Origin: Bacteroidota bacterium | Lineage (GTDB): Bacteria; Bacteroidota; Bacteroidia; UKL13-3 | Direction of reading: 5' to 3' | DNA length: 56,722 nucleotides | Assembly: GCA_034439655.1 (NCBI GenBank) | Contig: JAWXAU010000031.1 | Coordinates: forward strand, 1 to 56,722 | In this document: piece after piece, positions 1 through 8,237 of the stretch | Numbering within the stretch: the first letter of the stretch is position 1 | Layout: each line of letters begins with the position of its first letter | The notes under the pieces: model-generated | What the model was told of the DNA's origin: nothing | Databases searched by the model: none | Seen by the model: only the letters and a program-made list of their open reading frames with translations | Translations under genes and position numbers: made by a program

Positions 1-73
1 GATAAATAAGGTGACAAAAATAAGTAGATTATAAGAAAGAGTTTTATATATCTTTATAATTAATTTATATAAT

Positions 74-531
74 TCACAGATTAATATGATTAATTTTTAT
101 CGGAGAATTTTGATTCTTTATCATTTCTTGCAAGGATAATAATGGCCAATCTCGTTCGGCAGAAATTAACGATTCTGATTTATCTAAAAGTTTGAAAGTT
201 TTGCATGCATAGTCAGCAGCATATATTGAATTGCAACGTGAGCAGTTGCGGCTGCATGACCCGCAGACCTCGCTGCAGCTATTGCTGATTTGTTTTCAGT
301 TTCACGTGCAGCAGCATGGGCAGCAAATGCGGCTTTGCGGGCATCAAGCATTTTGAGTTCATCATTTACCCATTCCTTTGCTGCTTCAATAGCCTTTCTC
401 GGCCTCATATCATTTGGAACTTTTTCTTCAACCCAAGGTAATACATGTTCAGCACAAGCAGCCGCCCATAAAGTCAATATTTTGTGCCATGATTTATCCT
501 TTATTAATATATTTATATCGCTATATTTCAT
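74..531 (-). pseudogene. Imm5-like putative immunity protein, frameshifted
   Basis: The open part (about 115 residues from the ATG at 531) has the alanine/histidine-rich helical pattern of the Imm5-type 'putative immunity protein' family: RPRKAIEAAKEW, then AAFAAHAAARE and AARSAGHAAATAHVA. The frame closes at 184 with the non-family tail HAKLSNF. The next frame continues as YAADYACKTFKLLD and SAERDWPLLSLQEM, which is the expected family ending, and stops at 74. One base appears to be missing near 235-245. A GTG at 543 is an alternative start; the ATG is preferred because GGAG lies just upstream. It follows another broken gene on the same strand, 27 bp away. No toxin gene is visible nearby, so an immunity role is only inferred from the family. 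Confidence 0.7.
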
Positions 532-558
532 CACTCCAAACACTATTATAATAAGGTA

Positions 559-862
559 TTATTCTCTCATTTGTAATTTCTTTAAGATGGCTGCTGTTTT
601 TGAGTCAAATGACGCACCGTAGCCTGTAACCAAAATCCTTTCAATCTAGATTTAGATTCCAAACCATACACCGTTGCCTCGCCACCCGGGTCTGAATCTC
701 CCTCGTATCTGTAGACATCTACTATTTCCAAATCTTCAGTTTCAAATTTTTGTATACCGCAAACTATAAAATTTTCTTCCAAATTGAAATCCATACCTAA
801 CCTTCTGAACGAGGTTGATTGATAGCTTCCGTGACCGTGTTTTAATGAGTTTTATGATGCAT
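559..862 (-). pseudogene. small conserved Bacteroidota protein (family often labelled 'phosphoribosylpyrophosphate synthetase'), decayed
   Basis: Pieces of one ~100-residue protein appear in three segments. The start reads MHHKTH, then an in-frame TAA where a Tyr codon is expected, then NTVTEAINQPRSEG. After a one-base loss (about 807-812) comes MDFNLEENFIVCG, then DVYRYEGDSDPGGEATVYG. After a second one-base loss in a T run (632-635) comes LVTGYGASFDSKTAAILKKL, ending at 559. The middle motifs match a small Bacteroidota family that is commonly but doubtfully annotated as a PRPP synthetase; I know no function for it. One nonsense and two frameshift lesions argue for real decay. Calling it a pseudogene depends on the assembly being correct here. 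Confidence 0.7.
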
Positions 863-922
863 AGCCTTCTATATTTAACTTTGTTAGGGTATTGATTTTC
901 TAATTTATTCAACGCAATTTTA

Positions 923-1231
923 TTACCTCCTACCACACCTATCTCGCCACTCCGCTTTAAATTTTTCCCGTTCTTCAGGAGTCATGTTCATCATTTTTTC
1001 TTTCATGGCCCGACTATCTTTAATAGGTGGTCGCCCGCCACGGCCTTTGAAGCCGCCAAATAAGATGCGGCAAAGGATTAGTAAGCCAATGGCTTTTATA
1101 TAAGTGAGTGTGCCTGCTGTGGGGATGAGTTCGGGCATAATATTGTTCCATAAAAGCATCACGGCTAATCCACCAAGTAATATAAATCCTAGGGCGAAAA
1201 TGGGGAACAGATAAAATCTTTTATTGTACAT
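923..1231 (-). CDS. small membrane protein paired with ECF sigma factor
   Basis: 102 residues with two hydrophobic segments (about 8-30 and 42-62), then a Gly/Arg-rich cytoplasmic linker (FGGFKGRGGRPP) and a charged tail with MTPEEREKFKAEWRDRCG. Proteins of this shape are common in Bacteroidota directly downstream of an ECF sigma gene. The ATG lies 12 bp after the sigma stop codon, so the two are surely co-transcribed. A role in sequestering or sensing for the sigma factor is an inference from position only; no anti-sigma zinc motif (HxxxCxxC) is present. The arrangement could equally be a co-regulated membrane stress protein. Confidence 0.8.
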   Translation of the reverse strand: MYNKRFYLFPIFALGFILLGGLAVMLLWNNIMPELIPTAGTLTYIKAIGLLILCRILFGGFKGRGGRPPIKDSRAMKEKMMNMTPEEREKFKAEWRDRCGRR

Positions 1232-1243
1232 AATTGTATATTT

Positions 1244-1804
1244 TTAATATTGTAAAAAATCTTTGTATAAATTGTTGAGTCGCTCGCGAAGGTGCTTTAC
1301 AGCATAGCCTTTACGTGATATAATGATTTTGATATTTTCTTCACTTTGGTCTGCAATTTTTTGCAAACTTATATCTTCTAATTCATTTTGAATAAATACC
1401 GTTTTTTGTTTTTCGGGTAATTCGTCCAGTGCATTCATTAGTTCATCCCAAAATATTTTTTTGAAATATTCATCTTCTGGATTGTGACTCTTACTGAGAA
1501 GAATTTCTTTAAAATTTACTTCCCCATTATCGCTCACCAACCAAAAATCTTCAATTGATTCGGTTTTCTTTTTCCTGAAATTATCAGTGATTTTATTTTT
1601 TGCTACGCGGCACAACCAGCCACTAATGCTCTCGATACTTTCTACCTCAGTAATATTGCTAAACTGGTACCACACATCTTGCAAAATATCTTCTGCATCT
1701 TCATCGGTAGCTACTTTGCTGCGGATGAATGACAACATTTTTTTGCTATATTCATTTACAGTTTGTATTATATTTTGTCTATTACGTTGCATTGCAATTT
1801 CCAC
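1244..1804 (-). CDS. RNA polymerase ECF-type sigma-70 factor
   Basis: 186 residues. Region 2 is visible as DAEDILQDVWYQF with the helix ISGWLCRVAKNKITDNFRKKK (DNA melting and -10 recognition). Region 4 is LDELPEKQKTVFIQNELEDI followed by a helix-turn-helix ending in AVKHLRERL. The length and the two-domain layout without regions 1 and 3 define the ECF class. The start is either GTG at 1804, six bases after AGGAG, or ATG at 1792; both keep region 2 intact. It heads a two-gene unit with the small membrane protein downstream. The regulon and signal cannot be read from this window. Confidence 0.93.
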   Translation of the reverse strand: MEIAMQRNRQNIIQTVNEYSKKMLSFIRSKVATDEDAEDILQDVWYQFSNITEVESIESISGWLCRVAKNKITDNFRKKKTESIEDFWLVSDNGEVNFKEILLSKSHNPEDEYFKKIFWDELMNALDELPEKQKTVFIQNELEDISLQKIADQSEENIKIIISRKGYAVKHLRERLNNLYKDFLQY

Positions 1805-1828
1805 CTCATCTCCTTTTTTTTATTGGTA

Positions 1829-2096
1829 GACGAATGGGATTGAGTTTTACTTTAAATTTTTGTGCAAGGATAATGAAAAAAAGCCGGCATATAAATAGTT
1901 AGAAGGAAATGCTAGGTATATTTGTCTTGTCGAGCGAGCGAGACATCTTCTGCTGCCATTAACCATGTGTTAAATTCACGCATCGTCGATTCCTTCCCGA
2001 AAGCGTTCGGGATCGGGAAGACAAAAACCAGAAAAGGTTGTTCTGGCTTTTGATATATATGCCAAAAAACGGGATACATATTTTTAATGTTTTAAT
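1829..2096. other. intergenic region with relic palindromes
   Basis: No gene is visible. The stretch contains a GAGCGAGCGAGACATC block of a kind that recurs in degenerate form elsewhere in the window, and an inverted repeat around 1998-2020 (CCCGAAAGCGTTCGGGATCGGG). Confidence 0.5.
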
Positions 2097-2104
2097 TATA
2101 TTTG
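2097..2104 (+). promoter_or_regulatory. candidate Bacteroidota -7 box (TATATTTG)
   Basis: Exact match to TAnnTTTG, 21 bp before the ATG of the PNPOx-family gene. No convincing -33 TTG is seen. Confidence 0.45.
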
Positions 2105-2125
2105 TAGCCTTACAACATAATAATT

Positions 2126-2667
2126 ATGGGAAAATTTCATGAAACCATCCAAGATTCCACTAGAGAATTCATTGCAAAACAACATATTTTTTTTGTGGCA
2201 ACTGCTCCATTAACTAGCGAAGGACATATCAATTTGTCACCCAAGGGATTGGACGCTTTTCGTATATTGTCTCCAACAAAAGTTGCCTATATGGATTTGA
2301 TTGGTAGCGGAAACGAAACGGCTGCACATATATTTGAAAATAGGCGAATTACTTTTATGTTTTGTTCATTCGACAAAGTGCCTAATATATTGCGTTTATA
2401 TGGGAATGCTTATACTGTTTCGCCTAAAGATTCAGGATGGGAAGAACTTTCAACAAATTTTAAAATATATCCTAGTACAAGGCAAATAATTGTTGCTGAC
2501 AATACAAAATCCAAACATCATGTGGGTATGGAGTTCCTAATTATGAGTACAAAGGTGAAAAGACCATACACTTTCATTGGGCTGAAAAGAAAGGTGAGAA
2601 GAGACTTGAAGATTATATCGCAGAAAAGAATTCGGTGAGTTTGGACGGACTGCCCACAAATATATAA
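2126..2667 (+). pseudogene. pyridoxamine 5'-phosphate oxidase family protein, frameshifted near its C-terminus
   Basis: The first ~128 residues match the flavin-split-barrel family: HIFFVATAPLTSEGHINLSPKG, then MDLIGSGNETAAHIFEN and a FMFCSF strand. After VADNTKS the frame runs into an unrelated basic tail that stops at 2638. Adding one A to the A-run at about 2503-2507 restores KIQTSCGYGVPNYEYKGEK and a tail ending SLDGLPTNI at 2667, which is the family's usual ending. Such proteins bind FMN or a related cofactor; the reaction is unknown. The single missing base in a homopolymer could be a sequencing error, in which case the gene is intact. Confidence 0.82.
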
Positions 2668-2692
2668 AACCGATCAATCGATTATATAGTGG

Positions 2693-2700
2693 TATATTTG
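2693..2700 (+). promoter_or_regulatory. candidate -7 box (TATATTTG)
   Basis: Exact TAnnTTTG 17 bp before the ATG at 2718. Confidence 0.45.
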
Positions 2701-2717
2701 CACCTTAAAAAATATAG

Positions 2718-3902
2718 ATGAATATCACAGATAATATACAATCATTTGCTTCTAGTATCGAGCAAAGTATTGCAGATAATGTTTTTGTAAGCCTGTCATT
2801 AGGTAATTATAAAGGGAACGAAGATCAGCTCAAGAATATATATATCAAAAAAATATTGATCAAACGCGAAGAGAAATTGAACTTTACTTATAGATATAAA
2901 ACCAAAGATATTGTAAAAAACTATGATGCAAAAGAAGCAATCGAGCTTACACAAAAATCATTGAATGAAGGTTTTAGATTTGCTACTTTATTTACTGCGG
3001 ATTTTGATTTGCAATTGGAGAATTTTAACAATGAACGAATTGTTGTAAAAAAGCTCAAAGCAACTAAAACTGCTGCTATCTCAACAGAACACGACCACGC
3101 CAAGAAGCGTATTATTACTGCACAGGACAAAGCTTACCTGCACGAATTGAAAATAACAGATGATGCTGGTAATGTATATAAGAATGCACAGGATAAATAC
3201 AAACAAATGAATCATTATATAGAGATTCTTAGTTCGTTGATTAAAGATATGCCGCAAGAAAAAATTAAGAAAGTGGTGGACATGGGCTGTGGAAAGGGGT
3301 ATCTAACCTTTGCATTATATGATTATTTGACGAATGTATTAAAGATACAAACCGAAGTGATAGGGGTGGAGACTCGCAAAGATTTGGTAGAATTATGTAA
3401 TACTATTGCTCAAAAATCGAAATATGATAAACTTGGTTTTGTAGAAGGAACCATCGAAGAATATGATAGTGCAGGAACCAACATATTAATTGCTCTGCAC
3501 GCCTGCGATACTGCTACAGACGATGCCATATACAAGGGAATCAATTCAGAAGCAGATTTGATAGTAGTTGCACCCTGTTGCCATAAGCAAATTCGCAGAC
3601 AGATGGAGAAAGACCCCACATCGAATGATATAGATTTTTTAACCAAACATGGAATATTTTTGGAACGCCAAGCAGAGATGGTCACAGATGGTATGCGTGC
3701 AATGATATTGGAATATTTTGGATATAAAACCAAAGTTATGGAATTTATTTCAGATGCTCATACCCCCAAGAATGTTATGATAGTAGCTGTCAAAAATACA
3801 AAGCAAGTAGAAAAGAATGAAGATATCTTATTGCAATTTCAAGAAGCCAAAGCATATTTTGGAATCACTTATCACCATTTAGAAAGATTGTTGGGATTAT
3901 AA
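2718..3902 (+). CDS. class I SAM-dependent methyltransferase (Methyltransf_32-like)
   Basis: 394 residues. The N-terminal ~170 residues are an uncharacterised extension. The Rossmann-type SAM-binding motif VVDMGCGKGYLTFALYDYL sits at about 186-204. It is followed by an acidic strand VIGVETRKDL, then ALHACDTATDDAIYKG and the conserved VVAPCCHKQIRR near 283-294. The HACD and PCCHK pair is characteristic of the Methyltransf_32 group (METTL25/GSTCD-like), in which the substrate is mostly unknown (RNA or protein). A -7 promoter box lies just upstream. The LRR gene follows after 12 bp, so the two are probably one transcript. Confidence 0.88.
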   Translation: MNITDNIQSFASSIEQSIADNVFVSLSLGNYKGNEDQLKNIYIKKILIKREEKLNFTYRYKTKDIVKNYDAKEAIELTQKSLNEGFRFATLFTADFDLQLENFNNERIVVKKLKATKTAAISTEHDHAKKRIITAQDKAYLHELKITDDAGNVYKNAQDKYKQMNHYIEILSSLIKDMPQEKIKKVVDMGCGKGYLTFALYDYLTNVLKIQTEVIGVETRKDLVELCNTIAQKSKYDKLGFVEGTIEEYDSAGTNILIALHACDTATDDAIYKGINSEADLIVVAPCCHKQIRRQMEKDPTSNDIDFLTKHGIFLERQAEMVTDGMRAMILEYFGYKTKVMEFISDAHTPKNVMIVAVKNTKQVEKNEDILLQFQEAKAYFGITYHHLERLLGL

Positions 3903-3914
3903 TATAATAGTAAA

Positions 3915-4844
3915 TTGACCACACATTTAGATAATAAAGTTTTAGATTTGATTGGCACGCATTTGACCGAGTTGCCTGAATTAACTAATGATATAGAAGA
4001 ATTATTGCTTGATAGAAATTCTCTTACAGCACTCCCCAATGATATAGGAAATCTAGGCAATCTTAAAGTATTAAATGCATTTAGCAATCAATTAACTTCA
4101 ATTCCCGAAAGTATAGGTCAATTAAAAAATCTTGAGATATTTAATATAGGGAATAATCATATATCAAAATTGCCTAATAGTTTTGGAGATTTGTCAAACT
4201 TAACTATGTGTGATATTGGGCATAATGATTTGGAGGAGCTGCCTAATTCCATTGGTGGTTTGACTAATATACAATTCCTTTATCTCAGTACAAATAGTAT
4301 TACAATTGTTCCAGAAAGTTTAGGCGATTTGCAATCATTATTATATCTCAATATTGCAGAAAACAAATTAACTTCCTTACCTGATTCAATAGGAAATTTA
4401 ACTAATTTAATAGAATTGAGATTATATAATAATTCGCTGAATAAAATCCCTGAAAGCATTGGTAATATTGCAAATTTGAGAGAATGTTATTTCATGGATA
4501 ATCAAATTAGTATACTCCCTGATAGTATTGGAAATTTAAAACAATTAAGAAAATTAAGTTGCGAAAAAAATAATTTAGAAGAACTTCCAAACACAATTTC
4601 AAACTTGGAATTATTGACAGAATTAAATTTACGTAAAAATAAATTAAAGCAAATTCCGGAATCAATAGTTATGATGGAAAGCTTAGTGTATTTGGATTTG
4701 AGAGCCAATCAACTTACTTCACTCCCTGGTAGTATTGCCAATATTTCCACTTTGGAGAAATTGGATTTACGGTGGAATAATTTCAAGGAATTGCCTAGCT
4801 GTATTGAAGTTTTAAGAGAAAGAGGCTGTATTGTATTTGTATAA
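3915..4844 (+). CDS. leucine-rich-repeat protein
   Basis: 309 residues composed almost entirely of 23-residue leucine-rich repeats of the form LxxLPxSIGNLxNLxxLxLxxN, about twelve in succession. No signal peptide, membrane segment, kinase or Roc GTPase domain is present, so this is a bare cytoplasmic LRR solenoid, probably a protein-binding scaffold. The start used is TTG, 12 bp after the methyltransferase stop; no ATG occurs before the repeats begin. The repeat type resembles the LRR part of ROCO and Shoc2-like proteins, but no partner can be named. Confidence 0.88.
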   Translation: MTTHLDNKVLDLIGTHLTELPELTNDIEELLLDRNSLTALPNDIGNLGNLKVLNAFSNQLTSIPESIGQLKNLEIFNIGNNHISKLPNSFGDLSNLTMCDIGHNDLEELPNSIGGLTNIQFLYLSTNSITIVPESLGDLQSLLYLNIAENKLTSLPDSIGNLTNLIELRLYNNSLNKIPESIGNIANLRECYFMDNQISILPDSIGNLKQLRKLSCEKNNLEELPNTISNLELLTELNLRKNKLKQIPESIVMMESLVYLDLRANQLTSLPGSIANISTLEKLDLRWNNFKELPSCIEVLRERGCIVFV

Positions 4845-4916
4845 TACTTGGTCAATATGTCACGATTTTAAGAATGGTCAATTATATGGAGAAAGGCGAA
4901 ATCTAATTTATATATC

Positions 4917-5747
4917 ATGTTCAATAAAGCATATAATATTGCCAATAAATATACGCATCCACTAATAGTAGCCATGCGGTTTTACGACAATACTGTGGAC
5001 AGTGGTTTGGGCTCATTCGTAGTATTAAACAATGAAGGCTGGGTTATTACGGCAGCTCATAACCTGGGTGCTGCTTTTGCATTCAATCAGCATAAGGATG
5101 AGATGAAAATACATGAACAAAATAAGGATCAAAATACTTCATTAATTCCTAACAGTAAATGGATTACAGATTTTGCTATTTTACTTAGTGGACAGAAAAT
5201 AAATATTATAGAAAGTCATATATATCAAGAACATGATTTGGCATTTTTAAGGATTGACCCTCAGATTTTGCATGGACAAACTATATTTCCTAAAATCAAA
5301 AAAGCAAACAATATAAGTCCCGGAACTAGCTTGTGTAAGCTAGGTTTCCCGTTTGTGGAAGTGAGAGCGACATTTAATCCAAGTACCAAAGATTTTACTT
5401 TGCCACCCAATTTATTGCCCATTCCCTTATTTCCCATCGAAGGAATATATACTCGAAATATGAAGATGGGGAAATCGAAAGATGGCACTATGGATGTATT
5501 ATTTTTGGAAACTTCATCGCCCGGATTGAAAGGACAAAGCGGCGGACCTATATTTGATGTGGAAGGAAATATATATGCCATACAATCGCAGAATGTTACC
5601 TTGCCTTTAGGTTTTAAAGGCACGATAGAAGTAAACGGACAAGTGATAGAAGAGAATCAGTTTTTCAATGTGGGAATCGGTGTGCATCCATTTACAATAG
5701 AAACTTTGCTCAACAAACATCAAATAAAATATCAATCTGCAGAATAA
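4917..5747 (+). CDS. trypsin-like serine protease
   Basis: 276 residues with the chymotrypsin-fold catalytic triad in order: His48 in GWVITAAHNLG, Asp107 in QEHDLAFLRID, and Ser207 in GLKGQSGGPIFD. No cleavable signal peptide or PDZ domain is apparent, which separates it from DegP/HtrA. It resembles stand-alone bacterial S1/S1C peptidases. The substrate is unknown. The gene is 72 bp downstream of the LRR gene on the same strand and could belong to that transcript. Confidence 0.87.
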   Translation: MFNKAYNIANKYTHPLIVAMRFYDNTVDSGLGSFVVLNNEGWVITAAHNLGAAFAFNQHKDEMKIHEQNKDQNTSLIPNSKWITDFAILLSGQKINIIESHIYQEHDLAFLRIDPQILHGQTIFPKIKKANNISPGTSLCKLGFPFVEVRATFNPSTKDFTLPPNLLPIPLFPIEGIYTRNMKMGKSKDGTMDVLFLETSSPGLKGQSGGPIFDVEGNIYAIQSQNVTLPLGFKGTIEVNGQVIEENQFFNVGIGVHPFTIETLLNKHQIKYQSAE

Positions 5748-5763
5748 AACTATTATATAATAT

Positions 5764-5826
5764 ATGCAAACCTATATAGCCATACTCCGCGGTATCAATG
5801 TAAGTGGGTAGAAGACAATAAAAATG
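5764..5826 (+). pseudogene. remnant of a DUF1697 gene (N-terminus only)
   Basis: An ATG opens MQTYIAILRGINVSG, then an in-frame TAG, then KTIKM. This is the recognisable N-terminus of DUF1697 proteins (typically TYIALLRGINVGG.KKIKM). Downstream only degenerate fragments follow and no frame stays open. The rest of the 5748-6106 gap holds relic repeat sequence, including a CCGCCGCAGCGG palindrome near 6030. Confidence 0.65.
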
Positions 5827-6106
5827 AATATATAAAGTTATTTAATTGTTTTGCCCGAATGGATATAGAAATACGAAATTGAACTATAATTTTTTCGAAA
5901 ATAAATTGAAAGTAACTGTTACAACAAGGATTTGGAAAACGGTGAAAGTGCCGTGTAGATTGTTAGTCTGAGTTTATCGTTTGTCATGTTGAGTTTATCG
6001 AAACATACAAACGTTACAGTCTTCGATATCCGCCGCAGCGGACAGACTGACAAAAAAAACATCTTTCAATTACAATTGTTATATATATATTCAAACAAGT
6101 AAGACA

Positions 6107-6985
6107 ATGGAAAACACAAGGAAAGTAAAACGTATTTTACTAGCACCCGAAGTAATGATGGGTGATATCAAATTAAGACAAGCCTTGCCAGTTGGCGATT
6201 TGGAGCAAATTAGTCCGTTTATATTATTGCATCATTTCGACAAAGAAATGCTACCTGGCGAAGCAAAATTCAATGTGCCACCGCATCCACATCGTGGGTT
6301 TAGTCCCATTACTTTTATGTTTGAGGGAGCAGTGGAGCACGAAGATTCGTTGGGAAATAAGAAAGTAATTCATGACAATGAAGTGCAATGGATTAATGCA
6401 GGTCGTGGTATTATACATAGCGAAAAAGCTGATAAAGATTTTGCCGAAAGGGGAGGGCATTATCAGGGAATACAATTATGGGTGAATACGCCGCGTGCAC
6501 TCAAAATGCAGCCCGCTTCTTACCAACCTATTACCTCAAATGAAATAGTTTTGATAGAAAAAGAAGGGGTGGAATTTCGCTTGGTTTCGGGAAAGTATAA
6601 TGATTATGAAGGTCCTGCAAACTCGGATGTATTCACTGCTATGCTACGAATGAAAGCAAATAGTCATTATACATTTAATTTTCCTGCAACTAGTAATGTT
6701 GTTTTTTATGTATTGGAAGGCGAAATGAAAATAAATAATATTCAAGTTGCCAAACAACATAATTTGATTGTATTTGAAAGCGGTGATGGCGATATATTGC
6801 TCGAAGCAAGTAGCGACGCAAAACTTTTGCTCATGGCGGGTGAACCTATTGATGAACCTTTGGTTTCTTATGGCCCTTTTGTAATGACTTCACAAACAGA
6901 AATTATGGAAGCAATGCGAGATTATCAGATGGGCAAGATGGGGTTTTTGGCCGCCAGTAGTGGAGGGGAAGTACAAGATAGTTAG
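6107..6985 (+). CDS. pirin family protein
   Basis: 292 residues with the bicupin pirin fold. The N-terminal cupin has the metal ligands as in human pirin: His60 and His62 in PPHPHRGF, then His104 and Glu106 in GRGIIHSEKA. The conserved GIQLWVNTP follows. The C-terminal cupin is visible as SNVVFYVLEGEM near 195-206. Members are cupin dioxygenase-like proteins, some with quercetinase activity and others redox regulators; which applies here cannot be told. It is monocistronic between a relic region and an unrelated gene. Confidence 0.92.
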   Translation: MENTRKVKRILLAPEVMMGDIKLRQALPVGDLEQISPFILLHHFDKEMLPGEAKFNVPPHPHRGFSPITFMFEGAVEHEDSLGNKKVIHDNEVQWINAGRGIIHSEKADKDFAERGGHYQGIQLWVNTPRALKMQPASYQPITSNEIVLIEKEGVEFRLVSGKYNDYEGPANSDVFTAMLRMKANSHYTFNFPATSNVVFYVLEGEMKINNIQVAKQHNLIVFESGDGDILLEASSDAKLLLMAGEPIDEPLVSYGPFVMTSQTEIMEAMRDYQMGKMGFLAASSGGEVQDS

Positions 6986-7148
6986 CCCGCCGCGGCGAGA
7001 AGTATAAAGTATGAAGTAGTTGGAAAAACTCACTGCCGTCATTCTTTACTTGTTTCAGAATCTAATACACTAAAATATTAACCGTGGCGAACAGGATGAA
7101 GTCGCTACTCCAAACGATGTTATTATATTTTTTCTACAATAAAAATTA

Positions 7149-7179
7149 TTGACTTGTATTTAAAAATACCATAACTTCG
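7149..7179 (+). promoter_or_regulatory. candidate promoter: TTG (7149-7151) and TAACTTCG (7172-7179)
   Basis: Near-match to the Bacteroidota TTG-N19-21-TAnnTTTG promoter (20-base spacer, one mismatch in the -7 box), 35 bp before the next ATG. Confidence 0.4.
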
Positions 7180-7214
7180 CCCCGTCTAACCAATCAAGTA
7201 AGTATTATAATATC

Positions 7215-7634
7215 ATGAGTAATTCATTTAACCTCTCCAAAGGAACAAAGGAAAATCCTTGGAAATTAAAAACTCCTCCGGGCACCTCAGAATACGAAAT
7301 GTATAAAGAAGCAAAAGACGGAAAAGATATATTAGTTTGTGTGGTAGGAAAAACCATTTTACATTATGATTATCGTTGTATAAATGACCTTCATAATATG
7401 TTAGAAGAACATGGCAATTGGATTTTCCTTGGCAGTGCTGACGAGCAGAAACCTGTAACAGAAGGAACGGTAGAAGCTTGGGGCCGTTCAGAAAAAAACC
7501 CGGTTGGTGGATGGTATGGTTTGAAGAAGGGGCTTCGCGGCCGTTTCGGAATGTATTTGCCGCCATTGTTAGAAGAATTGGGATTGGCAGAGTTAGAACA
7601 CAATCCTAAGAACAATAGGATGCAGGCATTATAA
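7215..7634 (+). CDS. conserved protein of unknown function (probably DUF6855)
   Basis: 139 residues beginning MSNSFNLSKGTKENPWKLKTPPGTSEYEM, then CVVGKTILHYDYRCI, DLHNMLEEHGNW, SADEQKPVTEGTVEAWGR and a Gly/Arg-rich end with GGWYGLKKGLRGRFGMYLPP. I recognise this as a widespread, highly conserved cytoplasmic family in soil bacteria; I believe it is DUF6855 but cannot confirm the number. No function is known to me. It converges with the YdeI-like gene, with 74 bp between them. Confidence 0.85.
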   Translation: MSNSFNLSKGTKENPWKLKTPPGTSEYEMYKEAKDGKDILVCVVGKTILHYDYRCINDLHNMLEEHGNWIFLGSADEQKPVTEGTVEAWGRSEKNPVGGWYGLKKGLRGRFGMYLPPLLEELGLAELEHNPKNNRMQAL

Positions 7635-7708
7635 TATATATGGTATCGTCATCCTGAGTATTGCTTCAATAAGAAGGATCTCTATTTAGATAGACGTTTA
7701 TTGATATA

Positions 7709-8206
7709 TTATATTTTCTCTCTCAACATTTCAGAATAGCCCATATTTCGGTTGAGTGCATTAATAGCCCTCATAATGCGTTTTGCTTTTGTTTCATCTG
7801 TCTTTGCCGAGGCAATCCATTTCGAAAAATAGTGTTGATGCGATTTTGCCAAAGTATTAAAAAACTTTAATCCATTTTCCTCCGTCGCTAGGCATTCCAT
7901 AAAATCTTGATCATATATAATAGGACTATTATCGACCTCCATTTGCACGTTAATCATATCCCCTTGTCGCCTGCCAATATTACTCCTAACCTCTCCGTTC
8001 ATTGCCAATATAAAACCACCATCGCCCATTGGTAGCAGGGCCATTCCTTTAAAAGTATAATTATCCAATTTCCCTTTTACCCTAAAAGATTTTTTGGTAT
8101 TGGGCTTGATTTGCGAGGCAATTTCTTCTGATATTCCTATATATGTCCAACCCGATTTTTCTCCTCTATCAGCAAATTTTCTTAAGGGTGTTGTAAAAGA
8201 TACCAT
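7709..8206 (-). CDS. YdeI/OmpD-associated-type protein with DUF1905 domain
   Basis: About 165 residues. The N-terminal half fits DUF1905: WTYIGISEEIASQI, then FRVKGKLDNYTFKGMALLPM and GGFILAMNGEVRSNIGRRQG. The C-terminal half fits the YdeI/OmdA helical domain: FNTLAKSHQHYFSKWIASAK followed by RIMRAINALNRN. A TTG two codons upstream (8212) is possible, but ATG at 8206 is simpler. The family has been linked to bacteriocin resistance and to peptide or envelope stress; that link is weak here. Confidence 0.87.
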   Translation of the reverse strand: MVSFTTPLRKFADRGEKSGWTYIGISEEIASQIKPNTKKSFRVKGKLDNYTFKGMALLPMGDGGFILAMNGEVRSNIGRRQGDMINVQMEVDNSPIIYDQDFMECLATEENGLKFFNTLAKSHQHYFSKWIASAKTDETKAKRIMRAINALNRNMGYSEMLREKI

Positions 8207-8237
8207 CGACAACTATATATTATTTAAACAGATATTA

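Noticed and set aside
290-622. 110-residue open frame on the plus strand
   Set aside because: It is the opposite strand of the Imm5-like and neighbouring pseudogenes; the minus-strand reading has clear family motifs.
742-936. 64-residue minus-strand frame
   Set aside because: It lies in another frame over the decayed small-protein gene and its leader; the residues are not family-like.
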